From NCBI GenBank assembly GCA_947489325.1, contig CANLDA010000011.1, positions 62,001 to 126,000 of the forward strand: DNA of 64,000 nucleotides, read 5' to 3'. The first letter of the stretch is position 1, and every line of letters starts with the position of its first letter. The position numbers and the translations under genes are program-made. The notes beneath the pieces are model-generated. The model was given only the letters and a program-made list of their open reading frames with translations. It was not told the origin of the DNA and did no database searches. Of the stretch, positions 17,165 to 27,006 are shown piece by piece. The DNA comes from an uncultured Paracoccaceae bacterium. GTDB taxonomy: Bacteria; Pseudomonadota; Alphaproteobacteria; Rhodobacterales; Rhodobacteraceae.

Positions 17165-20101
17165 ATGGCATTTCAGGCACGTGGACGCGACCCGCTTTTT
17201 GACAGCGATATGCAGGCGGCGATCGAAAAACGAGGCAAAGAGCTGATCGGGCTGGGGCTGATCGCTTTGGGTCTGATGGCAGCCGCGATGATCGCCTCTT
17301 ATACGCCCAGTGATCCGAATTGGATGTCAGCAACAGATGCCCCTGTGCAAAACTGGATGGGGCAGATTGGCGCGTCCATTGCGGCACCGATGTTTATGAT
17401 CATTGGTTGGGGCAGCTGGGGGATCGCCACATTATTGTTGGCGTGGGGTATGCGGTTTACGCTGCATATCGGGGCAGACCGTGCTTTTGGCCGTGTCATT
17501 TTTGGCCCAATTGTTTTGGCGCTTGGCTCGATTTATGCCTCAACACTTGTGCAAGGCCCCACTTGGACTCACAGTTTTGGGCTTGGCGGTTTGTTTGGTG
17601 ACACCGTTTTAGGAGCGGTCTTGAACATCCTGCCTGTCAATGCCGTGATTGGATTGAAATTCGTGTCCTTTGTGCTGGGCTTGGGAATTGTGGCCTTCTT
17701 GGCATTCGTTTTGGGCTTTACCAAAGGTGAATTGAAACGCATTGCACGCTTTATGATTGTTGGGGTGATCATGACCTATGCGATGCTGATGACACTGCTA
17801 GGACGCGGCGCAAGTGGTGCCGTTCATGCCGCGCAGTCGATGCAGCAACGCCATCAGGATCGCCGTGTCCAAGCACGGGACCGGATCGAGGCGGCCGCTG
17901 CGGATGGTTGGGCAGATGCTGTTGCGCAAGAAGAGTATGACGAGGATCTGATTGAAGAACCCGCATCGCGTGGAGGGATTTTGTCACGCGTACCCGGCTT
18001 GATCAAACGCCCAGAAGTAATGCCAGAACCAGAGCTGGTGGAACAGGATATGATTGCCGATGTGCCTGAGGCCCCCACTGATGATCGCATCAAGGCCAAG
18101 ATCGCAGATGTTATCAAAAGCCGTGTGCGTCAAAATCCATCTGTGCGTGCACCAAGTGCGGCACCGTTGACCAAAGGTCGTGGTCATGGGCCCAAGCCGC
18201 TGGTTCTTAATGCTTCTGAAGGTGTGCAATTGCCACCAGAGCCACCACTGACGGCGGCGCATACATCTTCGTTCATTCCAGAGGCTCCGATGATGGAAGC
18301 CCCTTTGATGGATGTGGAAGAAGACAACGCTATGATGCTTGATCCAATGCAGGATGCAGATTGGGATGATCAAGGCGCGTTTGATGATCAGGCCGACACA
18401 AATGTCTTTGCCGCAGAACCAGAGATTGAGGAACTGCCTACTGCGCCTGCACCGATGGCGACGCCCAGTATTCCAATTCAAGAGCCGCGCAAGGTTGTGC
18501 AACATACCGCGCGTAAGCCGGTGAAACCATCAACACGCGCACGTGCTGAGGCCCAACCATCGCTGGCCTTTGAAGAAAATGCCTCTGAATATGAATTGCC
18601 CCCGCTGAATCTTTTGGCGAACCCGGATGATATTCAACGTCATCACCTAAGCGATGATGCGTTGGAAGAAAACGCCCGGATGCTTGAAGTGGTGCTGGAT
18701 GATTATGGAGTCAAAGGCGAAATTGTCAGCGTGCGCCCCGGCCCTGTTGTAACAATGTATGAACTGGAACCTGCGCCTGGTCTCAAGGCGAGCCGCGTGA
18801 TTGGCTTGGCGGATGATATTGCGCGTTCAATGTCTGCATTGTCTGCGCGGGTTTCGACTGTGCCAGGTCGGTCGGTGATCGGGATCGAATTGCCCAACGA
18901 AAACCGTGAAAAGGTTGTGCTGCGCGAGATCCTGTCAGCGCGTGATTTTGGTGATGGCAATCAGAAATTGCCGCTGGCATTGGGCAAAGATATTGGTGGC
19001 GATCCAGTTGTTGCCAACCTCTCTAAGATGCCTCACTTGCTTATTGCGGGGACCACGGGGTCAGGTAAATCGGTGGCGATCAACACGATGATCCTGTCGC
19101 TGTTGTACAAATTGACACCCGAAGAATGCCGCCTGATCATGATCGACCCAAAGATGTTGGAACTGTCAGTTTACGACGGCATTCCGCATCTTTTGTCGCC
19201 AGTTGTGACGGATCCCAAAAAGGCGGTTGTCGCCTTGAAATGGACTGTTGGCGAGATGGAAGAGCGGTATCGCAAGATGTCCAAGATGGGCGTGCGCAAT
19301 ATCGATGGATATAATGCGCGGGTTGCTGAGGCGCTGAAAAAGAATGAAACCTTCAGCCGCACAGTACAAACCGGGTTTGATGATGAAACCGGTGAACCCG
19401 TGTTTGAAACCGAAGAAATCATGCCAGAAAAAATGCCATATATCGTCGTTATCGTTGACGAAATGGCAGACCTGATGATGGTTGCGGGAAAAGAGATTGA
19501 GGCCTGCATTCAACGTCTTGCACAGATGGCGCGTGCGTCTGGGATCCACCTGATTATGGCGACACAGCGCCCATCGGTGGATGTGATTACTGGCACGATC
19601 AAGGCTAACTTCCCCACCCGGATCTCGTTCCAGGTGACCTCGAAAATTGACAGCCGCACCATTCTTGGAGAGATGGGCGCAGAGCAACTTTTGGGTATGG
19701 GGGATATGCTGTATATGGCCGGTGGTGCAAAAATCACCCGTTGCCATGGTCCGTTTGTGTCCGACGAAGAAGTCGAGGAAATCGTCAATCACCTTAAATC
19801 CTTTGGCCCACCGGAATATAAAAGCGGTGTTATCGAGGGGCCTGCTGATGATGAAAAGGCCAGCAACATCGACGCTGTGCTTGGGCTTGGCGGCAACACC
19901 ACGGGCGAAGATGCGCTCTATGATCAGGCGGTGGCGATTGTCATCAAGGATCGCAAATGTTCCACGTCCTATATTCAGCGCAAGCTTGCGATCGGATATA
20001 ATAAGGCGGCCCGCCTTGTTGAGCAAATGGAAGACGAAAGCATCGTGTCCTCTGCCAACCATGTGGGTAAACGCGAAATTCTGGTGCCGGAACAACATTG
20101 A
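17165..20101 (+). CDS. ftsK: DNA translocase FtsK
   Basis: 978 aa. Four N-terminal membrane helices (about residues 22-200) anchor it at the division septum; an acidic Pro/Ala-rich linker (about 230-470) follows. The motor has Walker [10 protein letters not shown] (about 627-635) and Walker [15 protein letters not shown] (about 760). The last 65 residues form the winged-helix gamma domain ([20 protein letters not shown]) that reads KOPS sequences to direct pumping to dif and activate XerCD. Ribosome site GAGGGA precedes the ATG. It is followed by lolA, 97 bp downstream. Confidence 0.97.
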   Translation: MAFQARGRDPLFDSDMQAAIEKRGKELIGLGLIALGLMAAAMIASYTPSDPNWMSATDAPVQNWMGQIGASIAAPMFMIIGWGSWGIATLLLAWGMRFTLHIGADRAFGRVIFGPIVLALGSIYASTLVQGPTWTHSFGLGGLFGDTVLGAVLNILPVNAVIGLKFVSFVLGLGIVAFLAFVLGFTKGELKRIARFMIVGVIMTYAMLMTLLGRGASGAVHAAQSMQQRHQDRRVQARDRIEAAAADGWADAVAQEEYDEDLIEEPASRGGILSRVPGLIKRPEVMPEPELVEQDMIADVPEAPTDDRIKAKIADVIKSRVRQNPSVRAPSAAPLTKGRGHGPKPLVLNASEGVQLPPEPPLTAAHTSSFIPEAPMMEAPLMDVEEDNAMMLDPMQDADWDDQGAFDDQADTNVFAAEPEIEELPTAPAPMATPSIPIQEPRKVVQHTARKPVKPSTRARAEAQPSLAFEENASEYELPPLNLLANPDDIQRHHLSDDALEENARMLEVVLDDYGVKGEIVSVRPGPVVTMYELEPAPGLKASRVIGLADDIARSMSALSARVSTVPGRSVIGIELPNENREKVVLREILSARDFGDGNQKLPLALGKDIGGDPVVANLSKMPHLLIAGTTGSGKSVAINTMILSLLYKLTPEECRLIMIDPKMLELSVYDGIPHLLSPVVTDPKKAVVALKWTVGEMEERYRKMSKMGVRNIDGYNARVAEALKKNETFSRTVQTGFDDETGEPVFETEEIMPEKMPYIVVIVDEMADLMMVAGKEIEACIQRLAQMARASGIHLIMATQRPSVDVITGTIKANFPTRISFQVTSKIDSRTILGEMGAEQLLGMGDMLYMAGGAKITRCHGPFVSDEEVEEIVNHLKSFGPPEYKSGVIEGPADDEKASNIDAVLGLGGNTTGEDALYDQAVAIVIKDRKCSTSYIQRKLAIGYNKAARLVEQMEDESIVSSANHVGKREILVPEQH

Positions 20102-20198
20102 TCGGCAGGTTTGGGCCGATGGTGCAAACTTTCCCCGTAAATTGTTTTGGCCGCGTCTGTCATCAGGCGCGGTCAACGCTTACATAAAGGGTATGAGT

Positions 20199-20795
20199 AT
20201 GTTGAAAGCCCTATTGGCCCCTGCCTTTGTCGCAGCGATGGCGGTCCCCGCAAATGCAGAAAAACTGACATTAGATCAGATTTCTGCCTATCTGAACCAA
20301 ATTACCACACTCGAGGCCCCGTTTCAGCAGATCAATGATGATGGATCGGTATCCACTGGACGCCTGATGATCAAACGCCCCGGCAAAATGCGGTTTGAAT
20401 ATAATCCGCCGGTCGAAGCTGTGGTTTTGGCCAGCGCAAATACGGTGGCGATTTTTGATGGAAAATCAAATCAACCCCCTGAAACCTATCCCTTGAAGCG
20501 CACTCCGCTTTCACTAATTTTGCTGCCAAATGTGGATTTGAAAGCCGCAAAAATGGTTGTGGGGCATGAGGAAGATGAGGAAAAGACCATCGTGACGGCG
20601 ATGGATCCCAAGCATCCGGATTATGGAACAATCAAACTTACGTTCACTGCAAATCCTATTGCTCTGCGTGAATGGACAGTCTTCGATGCGACAGGATTGC
20701 AGACTCAGGTTTTGTTAGGAGAGGCGCGCGAAGGGCAGTCCTATCCCAATACGTTGTTCAACATTCATTTGGAAAAACAAAGCAATGATCGCTAA
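20199..20795 (+). CDS. lolA: Outer-membrane lipoprotein carrier LolA
   Basis: 198 aa. Signal peptide MLKALLAPAFVAAMAVPANA, then a LolA half-barrel: ISAYLNQITTLEAPFQQ, SVSTGRLMIKRPGKMRFEYNPP and a C-terminal NTLFNI. Periplasmic chaperone that carries lipoproteins from LolCDE to LolB. I take the second ATG (20199), 7 bp after AAGGG; an ATG 6 nt earlier (20193) is too close to that site. FtsK-LolA order is typical of alphaproteobacteria. A terminator follows at 20810. Confidence 0.92.
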   Translation: MLKALLAPAFVAAMAVPANAEKLTLDQISAYLNQITTLEAPFQQINDDGSVSTGRLMIKRPGKMRFEYNPPVEAVVLASANTVAIFDGKSNQPPETYPLKRTPLSLILLPNVDLKAAKMVVGHEEDEEKTIVTAMDPKHPDYGTIKLTFTANPIALREWTVFDATGLQTQVLLGEAREGQSYPNTLFNIHLEKQSNDR

Positions 20796-20809
20796 TCCAT
20801 AAGATAACA

Positions 20810-20838
20810 ACAGGCAGGGAAACCCCGCCTGTGTTTTT
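20810..20838 (+). terminator. Rho-independent terminator after lolA
   Basis: Stem ACAGGCAGGG/CCCCGCCTGT (20810-20819 with 20823-20832, one A-C mismatch), AAA loop, then GTTTTTG. It separates lolA from the convergent transglycosylase gene, whose stop codon begins at 20841. Confidence 0.85.
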
Positions 20839-20840
20839 GT

Positions 20841-21422
20841 TTAACTGGCGCAGCGGGCCAGTTGCTTCTCATAGGTGCGTGCGCGTTGCCCGACCTCTCC
20901 TGAGACACGTAACAGCCAGCTTTTGTTGCGATAGCTGCCGCGGGCATATCCTGTGTGCCCTTCGTGATAGGCCAGATATTGATTGCGCGCGTCATGCAAT
21001 GAGACGCCGTTTCGCTTGACGGTTTTGGTCATGTACCAGCCCATGAAATCAGTCGCGTCACGAATGTCATCACGCCGTGCGCGCCAGCTTCGAGTTTCGC
21101 GGATGTATTCATCCCATGTTCCGTCCAACGCCTGTGCATATCCATAGGCGCTGCTTTGACGGCCCATCGGCAGAATACCCAACGCATAGCGATACGGTGT
21201 CCGCGCGTTACCGACGAATTTACTTTCCTGATAGATCACGGCCATCTGAACGTGAGGTGGTACGCCCCAACGCCGTTCCGTGGCACGGAATGCCTTAATG
21301 TAATTTGGGCGCTGCCTGATGATCGAACATGCGTCGTCCAGATTGCGCGGCGGTGAATACCGCCCGCCACCACAAGAGGCGACCAACAACAGGATTATCA
21401 GGGCGCGAAAGAATCTGCTCAT
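20841..21422 (-). CDS. Lytic-transglycosylase-like (SLT) lipoprotein
   Basis: 193 aa. Lipoprotein signal MSRFFRALIILLLVASC (lipobox VASC). The SLT-like domain shows YIKAFRATERRWGVP, VIYQESKF with the catalytic-type Glu, YGYAQALDGTWDEY and YLAYHEGHTGY. It would cleave peptidoglycan glycan strands with anhydro-muramic acid formation, from the periplasmic side of a membrane. I start at the ATG at 21422 because a GAGAGG ribosome site is nearby and the signal peptide is then complete; an ATG at 21452 lacks a ribosome site. Convergent with lolA. Confidence 0.87.
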   Translation of the reverse strand: MSRFFRALIILLLVASCGGGRYSPPRNLDDACSIIRQRPNYIKAFRATERRWGVPPHVQMAVIYQESKFVGNARTPYRYALGILPMGRQSSAYGYAQALDGTWDEYIRETRSWRARRDDIRDATDFMGWYMTKTVKRNGVSLHDARNQYLAYHEGHTGYARGSYRNKSWLLRVSGEVGQRARTYEKQLARCAS

Positions 21423-21512
21423 CTGCCTCTCGCTTATGTAGTGTTTTGCCATAGTTTAACGCAATTTTGCCGCGTAGGAAATGACAATTCTGTATAGTGG
21501 GCGGTCTTGAAC

Positions 21513-22394
21513 TCACAAAACAAAGGCAAGCAGGACCGGCAAGGTGATGATCGCCAAGAGGGTCGACACCACCACAAGGCTTGCAACGGTTTCTCCGTCT
21601 GCATCAAATTTCTCTGCCAACAGATATGAAGACACCCCTACGGGTGTGCAAATTTGTAAAACCAAGATGCCAAATGCCGCGTGTTCCAGTGCAAAAAACG
21701 ATGCCGTGGCAACTCCAATGATGACACAGATGACAAGTTTCAAAATCGACAACATCAATGCCTGCACAATACGGGCGGGTGTGATTTTGGCAACGGCCAC
21801 ACCCAGCGTGATCAACATCATCGGGATCGCCATTTGCCCCAACAGGTCAAGCGCATTCGTCAAAAAAATGGGTGTCTCCCAGCCTTGCCAAAGGAAAATA
21901 GCGCCAAGGACGGTCGCGATATTCAAAGGTTGTAGCGCAATCTTTCGCATCGATCCGCCACCTGCAACGATCCACAATCCCACAGTGAATGACATGATCG
22001 ACGTGATGGCAAGAATCACCACCGCATAGCCCAAGCCAACTTGACCAAATGAAAGCAAAGCCAGCGGCAGCCCCAGATTACCGGTATTACCAAACGTCAA
22101 CGGCGCCAGAAAAACGCGTTGGGATAACCCGGCAATCCAAAGGATGAATGCGAGTATCAAAGCAACGGCGCTATAGGCAAGCACGGTTGCAATGGAGAGT
22201 GTACCAAGGGCCGCAGGTTCTACTGGGCTGCGCATCAGCGCGGTAAAAACAAGGGCTGGAACGGCCAGATTGATTCCAAGACGGGTGATGAAATCAATAT
22301 GATATTCGAACCCAAGCCGTACCCAACCAAACCCAATGGCACCCAACAAAAAGACAGGAGAAACGATTTGCAGGACTGTTAAGATTAGGTTCAC
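21513..22394 (-). CDS. AEC-family (auxin efflux carrier-type) permease
   Basis: 293 aa, ten hydrophobic segments. The family signature is in TFGNTGNLGLPLALLSFG (crossover Asn-Pro region) and the C-terminal CTPVGVSSYLLAEKF. AEC transporters move carboxylates or other small anions. The GTG at 22394 is chosen: AAGGA lies 8 bp upstream and translation begins directly with the first helix; an upstream in-frame start at 22460 would add non-conserved residues. Substrate unknown. A second AEC gene is at 50574. Confidence 0.88.
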   Translation of the reverse strand: MNLILTVLQIVSPVFLLGAIGFGWVRLGFEYHIDFITRLGINLAVPALVFTALMRSPVEPAALGTLSIATVLAYSAVALILAFILWIAGLSQRVFLAPLTFGNTGNLGLPLALLSFGQVGLGYAVVILAITSIMSFTVGLWIVAGGGSMRKIALQPLNIATVLGAIFLWQGWETPIFLTNALDLLGQMAIPMMLITLGVAVAKITPARIVQALMLSILKLVICVIIGVATASFFALEHAAFGILVLQICTPVGVSSYLLAEKFDADGETVASLVVVSTLLAIITLPVLLAFVL

Positions 22395-22477
22395 AGTCTG
22401 TTTCCTTAAAATTAGTGACGAAAAATGGACAAATACTACTTGAAAGCAGTAGAATCCCAATCTAGGGGCTGCAAGCT

Positions 22478-22804
22478 ATGTTGAAAACACGTGCGAAATA
22501 TCATCTGGGTCAGATTGTTCGCCACCGCAAACATCCGTTTCGCGGTGTGGTGTTTGATGTGGATCCGGAATTTTCTAATACCGATGAATGGTATGAGGCT
22601 ATTCCCGAAGACAGTCGCCCAAGAAAACACCAACCGTTTTACCATCTCTTGGCGGAAAACGATCAGTCTTATTATGTTGCGTATGTGTCTGAGCAAAACC
22701 TTATCGCGGACTATTCCGGCGAACCGGTTGACCATCCTGACATCCCTGATTTGTTTGGGCCGTTTGAAGATGGTCAATATCCGCTGCATTTCAATTTGAA
22801 CTGA
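22478..22804 (+). CDS. hspQ: Heat-shock protein HspQ
   Basis: 108 aa. Matches HspQ/YccV: KYHLGQIVRHRKHPFRGVVFDVDP, the NTDEWYEAIP stretch, QPFYHLLAEN, YVAYVSEQNL and a C-terminal FEDGQYPLHFNLN. In enterobacteria it is a specificity factor and substrate of Lon and destabilises mutant DnaA; a similar role is inferred. Divergent from the AEC gene (83 bp between starts) and convergent with ggt. Confidence 0.95.
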   Translation: MLKTRAKYHLGQIVRHRKHPFRGVVFDVDPEFSNTDEWYEAIPEDSRPRKHQPFYHLLAENDQSYYVAYVSEQNLIADYSGEPVDHPDIPDLFGPFEDGQYPLHFNLN

Positions 22805-22824
22805 CCTTACGCCCTTCTTGTACA

Positions 22825-24402
22825 TCAATAGCCAAGCGCACAGCCGTCTTTGCGCGCATCTGATGCTCCTTCAAGCGTACCAGATTGCAATATCTTGATC
22901 GCTTGTGCGCCGCCCAACGGAACGTCTGGGACGGTGACAAGGTGTCCCATGTTTTCCAGCGCAGCCATGGTTTCTTTGTTATATCCGCGCTCCATTTGCA
23001 AAACACCATTGGTCGCAAAGGCGCGCGGTGCATCAATGGCCTGTTGTAAATCCATACCGTAATCCGTCAAATTTCTTAGCAATCGCGCATGCCCTACGGG
23101 TTGGAATTGTCCGCCCATCACACCAAAAGGCATTGTCACTTTCCCTTTCTCACGCAGCATTGCGGGAATGATGGTGTGCATTGGGCGTCTGCCTGCGGCG
23201 AGTTCATTTGGGTGGCCGTCAATCAAATTGAATCCAGCGCCGCGATTTTGCATGAGAATGCCAAATTTTTCCGATGCAATACCGGATCCAAACCCGTGAA
23301 AAATGGAATAAATCAGCGAGACAGCCATACGATCCTGATCCACCACGGTAATGTATACGGTGTCTTTGTGAACCGTCTCGCTCTGGGTTTGGGGGAATGA
23401 TCCTGCTTGGGTAAGGTCAATTTGTTCCGCCAACTTGGCAGCGACGGTGGGGGACAACATGTCTTGCCATTGTGTTGGTTGATCTGGGTCCGCGATCAAG
23501 CGGTCGCGGAACGTATACGCCATTTTGCTCGCCTCTGCCTCGATGTGCAGGCGTATCGGATCATTAGGATCATCGGAGGGGTGATCAAAATGCGAAAGGA
23601 TATTGAGCAAAAGATGAGCTGTTGCGCCTTGACCATTTGGAGGATGCTCTAAGAGCTCCAAGTGTTTGTATTGTCCAGAGATGGGAGACGTCTGTGTGCA
23701 TTGAACGGCCTCAATGTCATCGAGTTGGTGTGCGCCGTCCAAGGCTTGTAGAGAGGCAATAATATCTTCTGCGACCTCGCCGGAATAAAAGCCTGCTCGG
23801 CCGTGTTTCGCGATGCGGCGCAAGACGTCTGCCTGTTTTGGGGCGCTAAACAGGGTGCCAATATTTGGCGGTTGACCGTTGTGAAGGTAAAACTGTCTGG
23901 CTGCGCCCTGTAGAGTTTCCGCACGTCTGGCCCAATCAAAATGCACGCGAGGTGCGACTGGCACACCGCGTTCCGCATAATGAATGGCAGGGGCGAGAAT
24001 GGCCCCAAGCCCCAGTTTCCCCCAGTTTTCGGACAAGTGGCAAAAGGCATCCACCGCGCCGGGCATGGTCACCGCGTGCGCGCTGTTCAAAGGGATTGCT
24101 TGATGGCCCTGCGCGCGCATTTTCGCGGCGCTGGCATGAGCAGGCGCCCGGCCTGATCCGTTTAATGCAAGCACTTCATCGCTGCCGGGAGGGGAAAATA
24201 GGGCAAAACAATCCCCGCCAATCCCGGTCATGGCTGGCTCGCAAATGCCCAACAGGACTGCACCTGCGATGGCGGCGTCCATGGCATTGCCACCACGTTT
24301 GAGGATGTCGATGGCGACGTGTGCCGCTATTGGATGAGAGGTGGCGCAAAGTCCATTTTCGGCGAAAACCGCCGAACGCCCAGGAAGATGAAAATCACGC
24401 AT
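22825..24402 (-). CDS. ggt: Gamma-glutamyltransferase
   Basis: 525 aa. Ntn-hydrolase of the GGT family: GGNAMDAAIAGAVLLGICEP and MTGIGGDCFALF early, catalytic and autoprocessing Thr in HKDTVYITVVDQD, the Gly-rich FGSGI loop after it, and GGQFQPVGHARLL near the C-terminus. It splits glutathione or other gamma-glutamyl compounds; family members also act as cephalosporin acylases. No signal peptide is visible, so a cytoplasmic place is likely. GAGG lies 6 bp before the ATG. Third gene after the STAS and anti-sigma genes, 38 bp downstream. Confidence 0.93.
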   Translation of the reverse strand: MRDFHLPGRSAVFAENGLCATSHPIAAHVAIDILKRGGNAMDAAIAGAVLLGICEPAMTGIGGDCFALFSPPGSDEVLALNGSGRAPAHASAAKMRAQGHQAIPLNSAHAVTMPGAVDAFCHLSENWGKLGLGAILAPAIHYAERGVPVAPRVHFDWARRAETLQGAARQFYLHNGQPPNIGTLFSAPKQADVLRRIAKHGRAGFYSGEVAEDIIASLQALDGAHQLDDIEAVQCTQTSPISGQYKHLELLEHPPNGQGATAHLLLNILSHFDHPSDDPNDPIRLHIEAEASKMAYTFRDRLIADPDQPTQWQDMLSPTVAAKLAEQIDLTQAGSFPQTQSETVHKDTVYITVVDQDRMAVSLIYSIFHGFGSGIASEKFGILMQNRGAGFNLIDGHPNELAAGRRPMHTIIPAMLREKGKVTMPFGVMGGQFQPVGHARLLRNLTDYGMDLQQAIDAPRAFATNGVLQMERGYNKETMAALENMGHLVTVPDVPLGGAQAIKILQSGTLEGASDARKDGCALGY

Positions 24403-24440
24403 GTTGGCCTCATATATCTTTTAGGCCACCTTAGATTTCG

Positions 24441-24917
24441 TCATCCATTTTGCAAATCACATCGTTGCGTCGTTTGTTGTGCGCTGAACGGCAGCAGGAA
24501 TGTCAGAACATTGTTTTGACCGGCGCGTTGATAACAGATGTCCTGCGTCAACCGGTGTACAAGGGACCATCCCCATCCTCCTTCGGGAAGGTTCTCCAGA
24601 AAGCAATCCACCTCTGGGGGAATGCCAGCGGGTAATTTCCCATCAGGCATGGGTAATCCATCGTCGCGTACAGAAAAAAACTGCCCCTCAGGAAGTGTCT
24701 TGAAATCTATATTAACTTGCCCATCCGTGCGGTCGGCAAAGGCGTGTTCGATCACATTGTTTAGTACTTCTGCTAAGACCAACTCTGCGGTGCCGATGTC
24801 ATCTTCTGACAAGCCAACCTGACGTAACGCCGCGCAAACTTGTTGCAGCGCAGGGCGCACATTTTCAGGGGACCCCGTAAAATGCAACGAAAGTGTCATA
24901 TTTGGATTTTGCGACAT
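24441..24917 (-). CDS. rbaW: RsbW/RbaW-like anti-sigma factor kinase (HATPase_c)
   Basis: 158 aa. GHKL ATPase with the N-box LVLAEVLNNVIEHAF, the G1-like SVRDDGLPMP and a G2-type LPEGGWGWSLVHRL. This is the anti-sigma kinase of a partner-switching module: it sequesters a sigma factor and phosphorylates its STAS partner. In Rhodobacter capsulatus the adjacent rbaV-rbaW pair affects gene-transfer-agent production and stationary-phase survival; adjacency and domain match here suggest the ortholog. The ATG at 24917 has no clear ribosome site; an in-frame ATG at 24899 is possible. Confidence 0.82.
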   Translation of the reverse strand: MSQNPNMTLSLHFTGSPENVRPALQQVCAALRQVGLSEDDIGTAELVLAEVLNNVIEHAFADRTDGQVNIDFKTLPEGQFFSVRDDGLPMPDGKLPAGIPPEVDCFLENLPEGGWGWSLVHRLTQDICYQRAGQNNVLTFLLPFSAQQTTQRCDLQNG

Positions 24918-24949
24918 ATGGTGTGCGTCCGCGCGGCTAAGGCCAAAGT

Positions 24950-25279
24950 TTATGGCGTAAGAGCATCCTCAAGGCAGGGATGAATCTGAAACACTGAATC
25001 CATTCGAGTCAGACGAAACACTTTGTCCACATTTTCAGTGAGGCCGGACAAATCCAGTCGCCGGTCTCGCCCCAATGCCTTCATGACGGCGACGATGGCA
25101 CCCAGTCCACTAGAATCAATGAAATCCACCTGAGCAAGATCAAGAATGATGTGATCGCCACCCCCATCTGTTTCTTCGCGCATGCGATCCTTGAATTGAA
25201 TAGCGACGGCCGAATCAATGCGCGCCTCATTGACTGTCACAATCAGCTTTTCGCCCTCAGGCCTGCTCAATAGGTTCAT
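24950..25279 (-). CDS. rbaV: STAS-domain anti-anti-sigma factor, RbaV-like
   Basis: 109 aa, one STAS domain. The phosphorylation motif is FIDSSGLGAIVAVM, with the conserved Ser of the SpoIIAA family. Unphosphorylated, it should bind the anti-sigma kinase encoded 32 bp downstream and free the sigma factor. The second ATG (25279) has the better spacing to CGGAG (7 bp); the first, at 25285, is only 1-2 bp away. Promoter-proximal gene of the rbaV-rbaW-ggt run. No sigma factor or RbaY-type phosphatase gene is in the window. Confidence 0.83.
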   Translation of the reverse strand: MNLLSRPEGEKLIVTVNEARIDSAVAIQFKDRMREETDGGGDHIILDLAQVDFIDSSGLGAIVAVMKALGRDRRLDLSGLTENVDKVFRLTRMDSVFQIHPCLEDALTP

Positions 25280-25444
25280 TCCCATTCTCCGTCAGAAAAC
25301 TTCGTGACGTCAGGCTAGACTGCAATCGTTACCATTCAGTATGCAAATACAGATAAATTAGTCACAATCTGAGAGAATGACACATCTGTGTAAGGTTTGT
25401 GCCCCACCAAAGGCGCGCCAAGGCAACATCAAAGGAAGCAGGTC

Positions 25445-26617
25445 ATGAAAAACGTTGTAATCTCTGGGGCGGCTCGTACGCCAATGGGTGGATTTCAAGG
25501 TATGTTTGATGGGGTTGCCGCCGCAACATTGGGGGGCGCTGCGATAAAGGCCGCATTGTCGGATGCACAGGCATCGACTGTGGACGAGGTTCTGATGGGA
25601 TGCGTGTTACCTGCGGGGCAAGGGCAAGCACCTGCGCGACAGGCAGGATTTGCCGCCGGTTTGGGGCAAGAGGTTCCTGGCACGACGCTGAACAAAATGT
25701 GTGGCTCTGGGATGAAGGCTGCGATGATTGCCTTTGATCAGATCGCGCTTGGACATGCGGACATCATCCTCGCGGGAGGCATGGAAAGCATGACCAATGC
25801 ACCCTATTTGTTGCCGAAAATGCGTGGCGGTGCGCGAATAGGGCATGGGCAGGTGGTGGATCACATGTTCCTTGATGGCTTGGAGGATGCCTATGACACA
25901 GGGCGTTTGATGGGCACCTTTGCCGAAGATTGCGCTGAAAAGTTCCAGTTTAGTCGTGAGGCGCAAGATGAATATGCGTTGACATCTTTGTCTCATGCGT
26001 TGGACGCGCAGAAAACCGGGGCTTTTAAACGGGAAATAACGCCAGTGACCCTGCAAACTCGCAAGGGCGAAGTTATTCTAACTGAGGACGAACAACCCAC
26101 CAATGCGCGCCCGGAAAAAATACCTCACCTGAAACCGGCGTTTCGCAAAGATGGTACAGTGACAGCCGCCAATTCATCCTCCATCTCGGATGGGGCTGCG
26201 GCTTTGGTTCTGGCTTCAGAAGAGGCGACACAGGCACAAGGGCTGACCATTCGTGCGCGTGTTCTGGGGCACGCATCCCATGCACAAGCCCCCGGTTGGT
26301 TTACCACAGCACCAGTTCCTGCAGCGCAAAGGCTCTTAAAATCCATTGGGTGGTCTGTCGATGATGTCGACTTGTGGGAAGTGAACGAGGCATTTGCCGT
26401 CGTGCCCATGGCTTTTATGCAAGAAATGGGGCTGCCGCGAGATAAAGTGAACGTAAACGGGGGCGCCTGCGCCTTGGGGCATCCTATTGGTGCATCTGGT
26501 GCGCGGATCATGGTTACATTGCTAAATGCACTTGAGGCACGTGGCCTGAAACGCGGTGTTGCTGCCATTTGTATTGGCGGCGGCGAAGGCACGGCCATAG
26601 CAATAGAGTGTCCGTAA
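25445..26617 (+). CDS. Acetyl-CoA C-acetyltransferase (thiolase)
   Basis: 390 aa. Thiolase with acyl-accepting Cys86 (LNKMCGSGMKA), the NGGACALGHPIGASGAR His motif and the C-terminal CIGGGEGTA Cys. Condenses or cleaves acetyl-CoA/acetoacetyl-CoA; a role in ketone, leucine or butanoate degradation is more likely than PHA synthesis because no phaB or phaC is adjacent. The ATG at 25445 follows GGAAG and AGG; the in-frame start at 25397 lacks family similarity. Divergent from rbaV. Confidence 0.93.
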   Translation: MKNVVISGAARTPMGGFQGMFDGVAAATLGGAAIKAALSDAQASTVDEVLMGCVLPAGQGQAPARQAGFAAGLGQEVPGTTLNKMCGSGMKAAMIAFDQIALGHADIILAGGMESMTNAPYLLPKMRGGARIGHGQVVDHMFLDGLEDAYDTGRLMGTFAEDCAEKFQFSREAQDEYALTSLSHALDAQKTGAFKREITPVTLQTRKGEVILTEDEQPTNARPEKIPHLKPAFRKDGTVTAANSSSISDGAAALVLASEEATQAQGLTIRARVLGHASHAQAPGWFTTAPVPAAQRLLKSIGWSVDDVDLWEVNEAFAVVPMAFMQEMGLPRDKVNVNGGACALGHPIGASGARIMVTLLNALEARGLKRGVAAICIGGGEGTAIAIECP

Positions 26618-26696
26618 ATGAATGACACCTGAACACTTTGGTGTGACACAGCGGCGAAAAGGTTGAGGCTGCGTAATGCTGTGCTAGGCTAAACGC

Positions 26697-26909
26697 ATGA
26701 GAAAAAGGGAAGCCGACTTTCAAAAGTTTTATTATACCAAGGTTGCGCTTGGCGAGGCATGCGGGTGTGCCGAGCGGGTCATTGATGTGCATGAGGCGGA
26801 TCGAAAAGCTTCTAAGAAACGTTATCTCCCGGTGCTCCCAAGAAAAAACCCTTTGAAACGGTTGCGCTATACTTTGGCTGTCTTTGGATTGACACGCCGC
26901 AAGCCGTAA
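26697..26909 (+). CDS. Small basic hypothetical protein
   Basis: 70 aa, not recognised. The C-terminus is strongly basic (KRYLPVLPRKNPLKRLRY and a final LTRRKP). There is no good ribosome site; instead a promoter-like TTGAGG (26663-26668), 16-bp spacer and TAGGCT (26685-26690) would start transcription about 7 bp later, at the ATG itself, so a leaderless message is possible. It fills what would otherwise be a 389-bp gap between thiolase and the MFS gene. It may be a real small gene or chance. Confidence 0.42.
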   Translation: MRKREADFQKFYYTKVALGEACGCAERVIDVHEADRKASKKRYLPVLPRKNPLKRLRYTLAVFGLTRRKP

Positions 26910-27006
26910 TGGTTTGTGGGAAAGTTGAAACTTGGGCTTGCGTAGACGGATCATTTTGGATCAAGTCGCAGCACGCCATTTATTTGCCCACGAGGACATC
27001 CATCCC

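Noticed and set aside
19647-20198. Long frame leading into lolA
   Set aside because: It overlaps the end of ftsK in another frame; the signal peptide and ribosome site place the lolA start at 20199.
22825-24402. Secreted gamma-glutamyltransferase
   Set aside because: No signal peptide could be found at the chosen start.
25445-26617. PHA-synthesis operon (phaA)
   Set aside because: No phaB or phaC is adjacent, so only a general thiolase is called.
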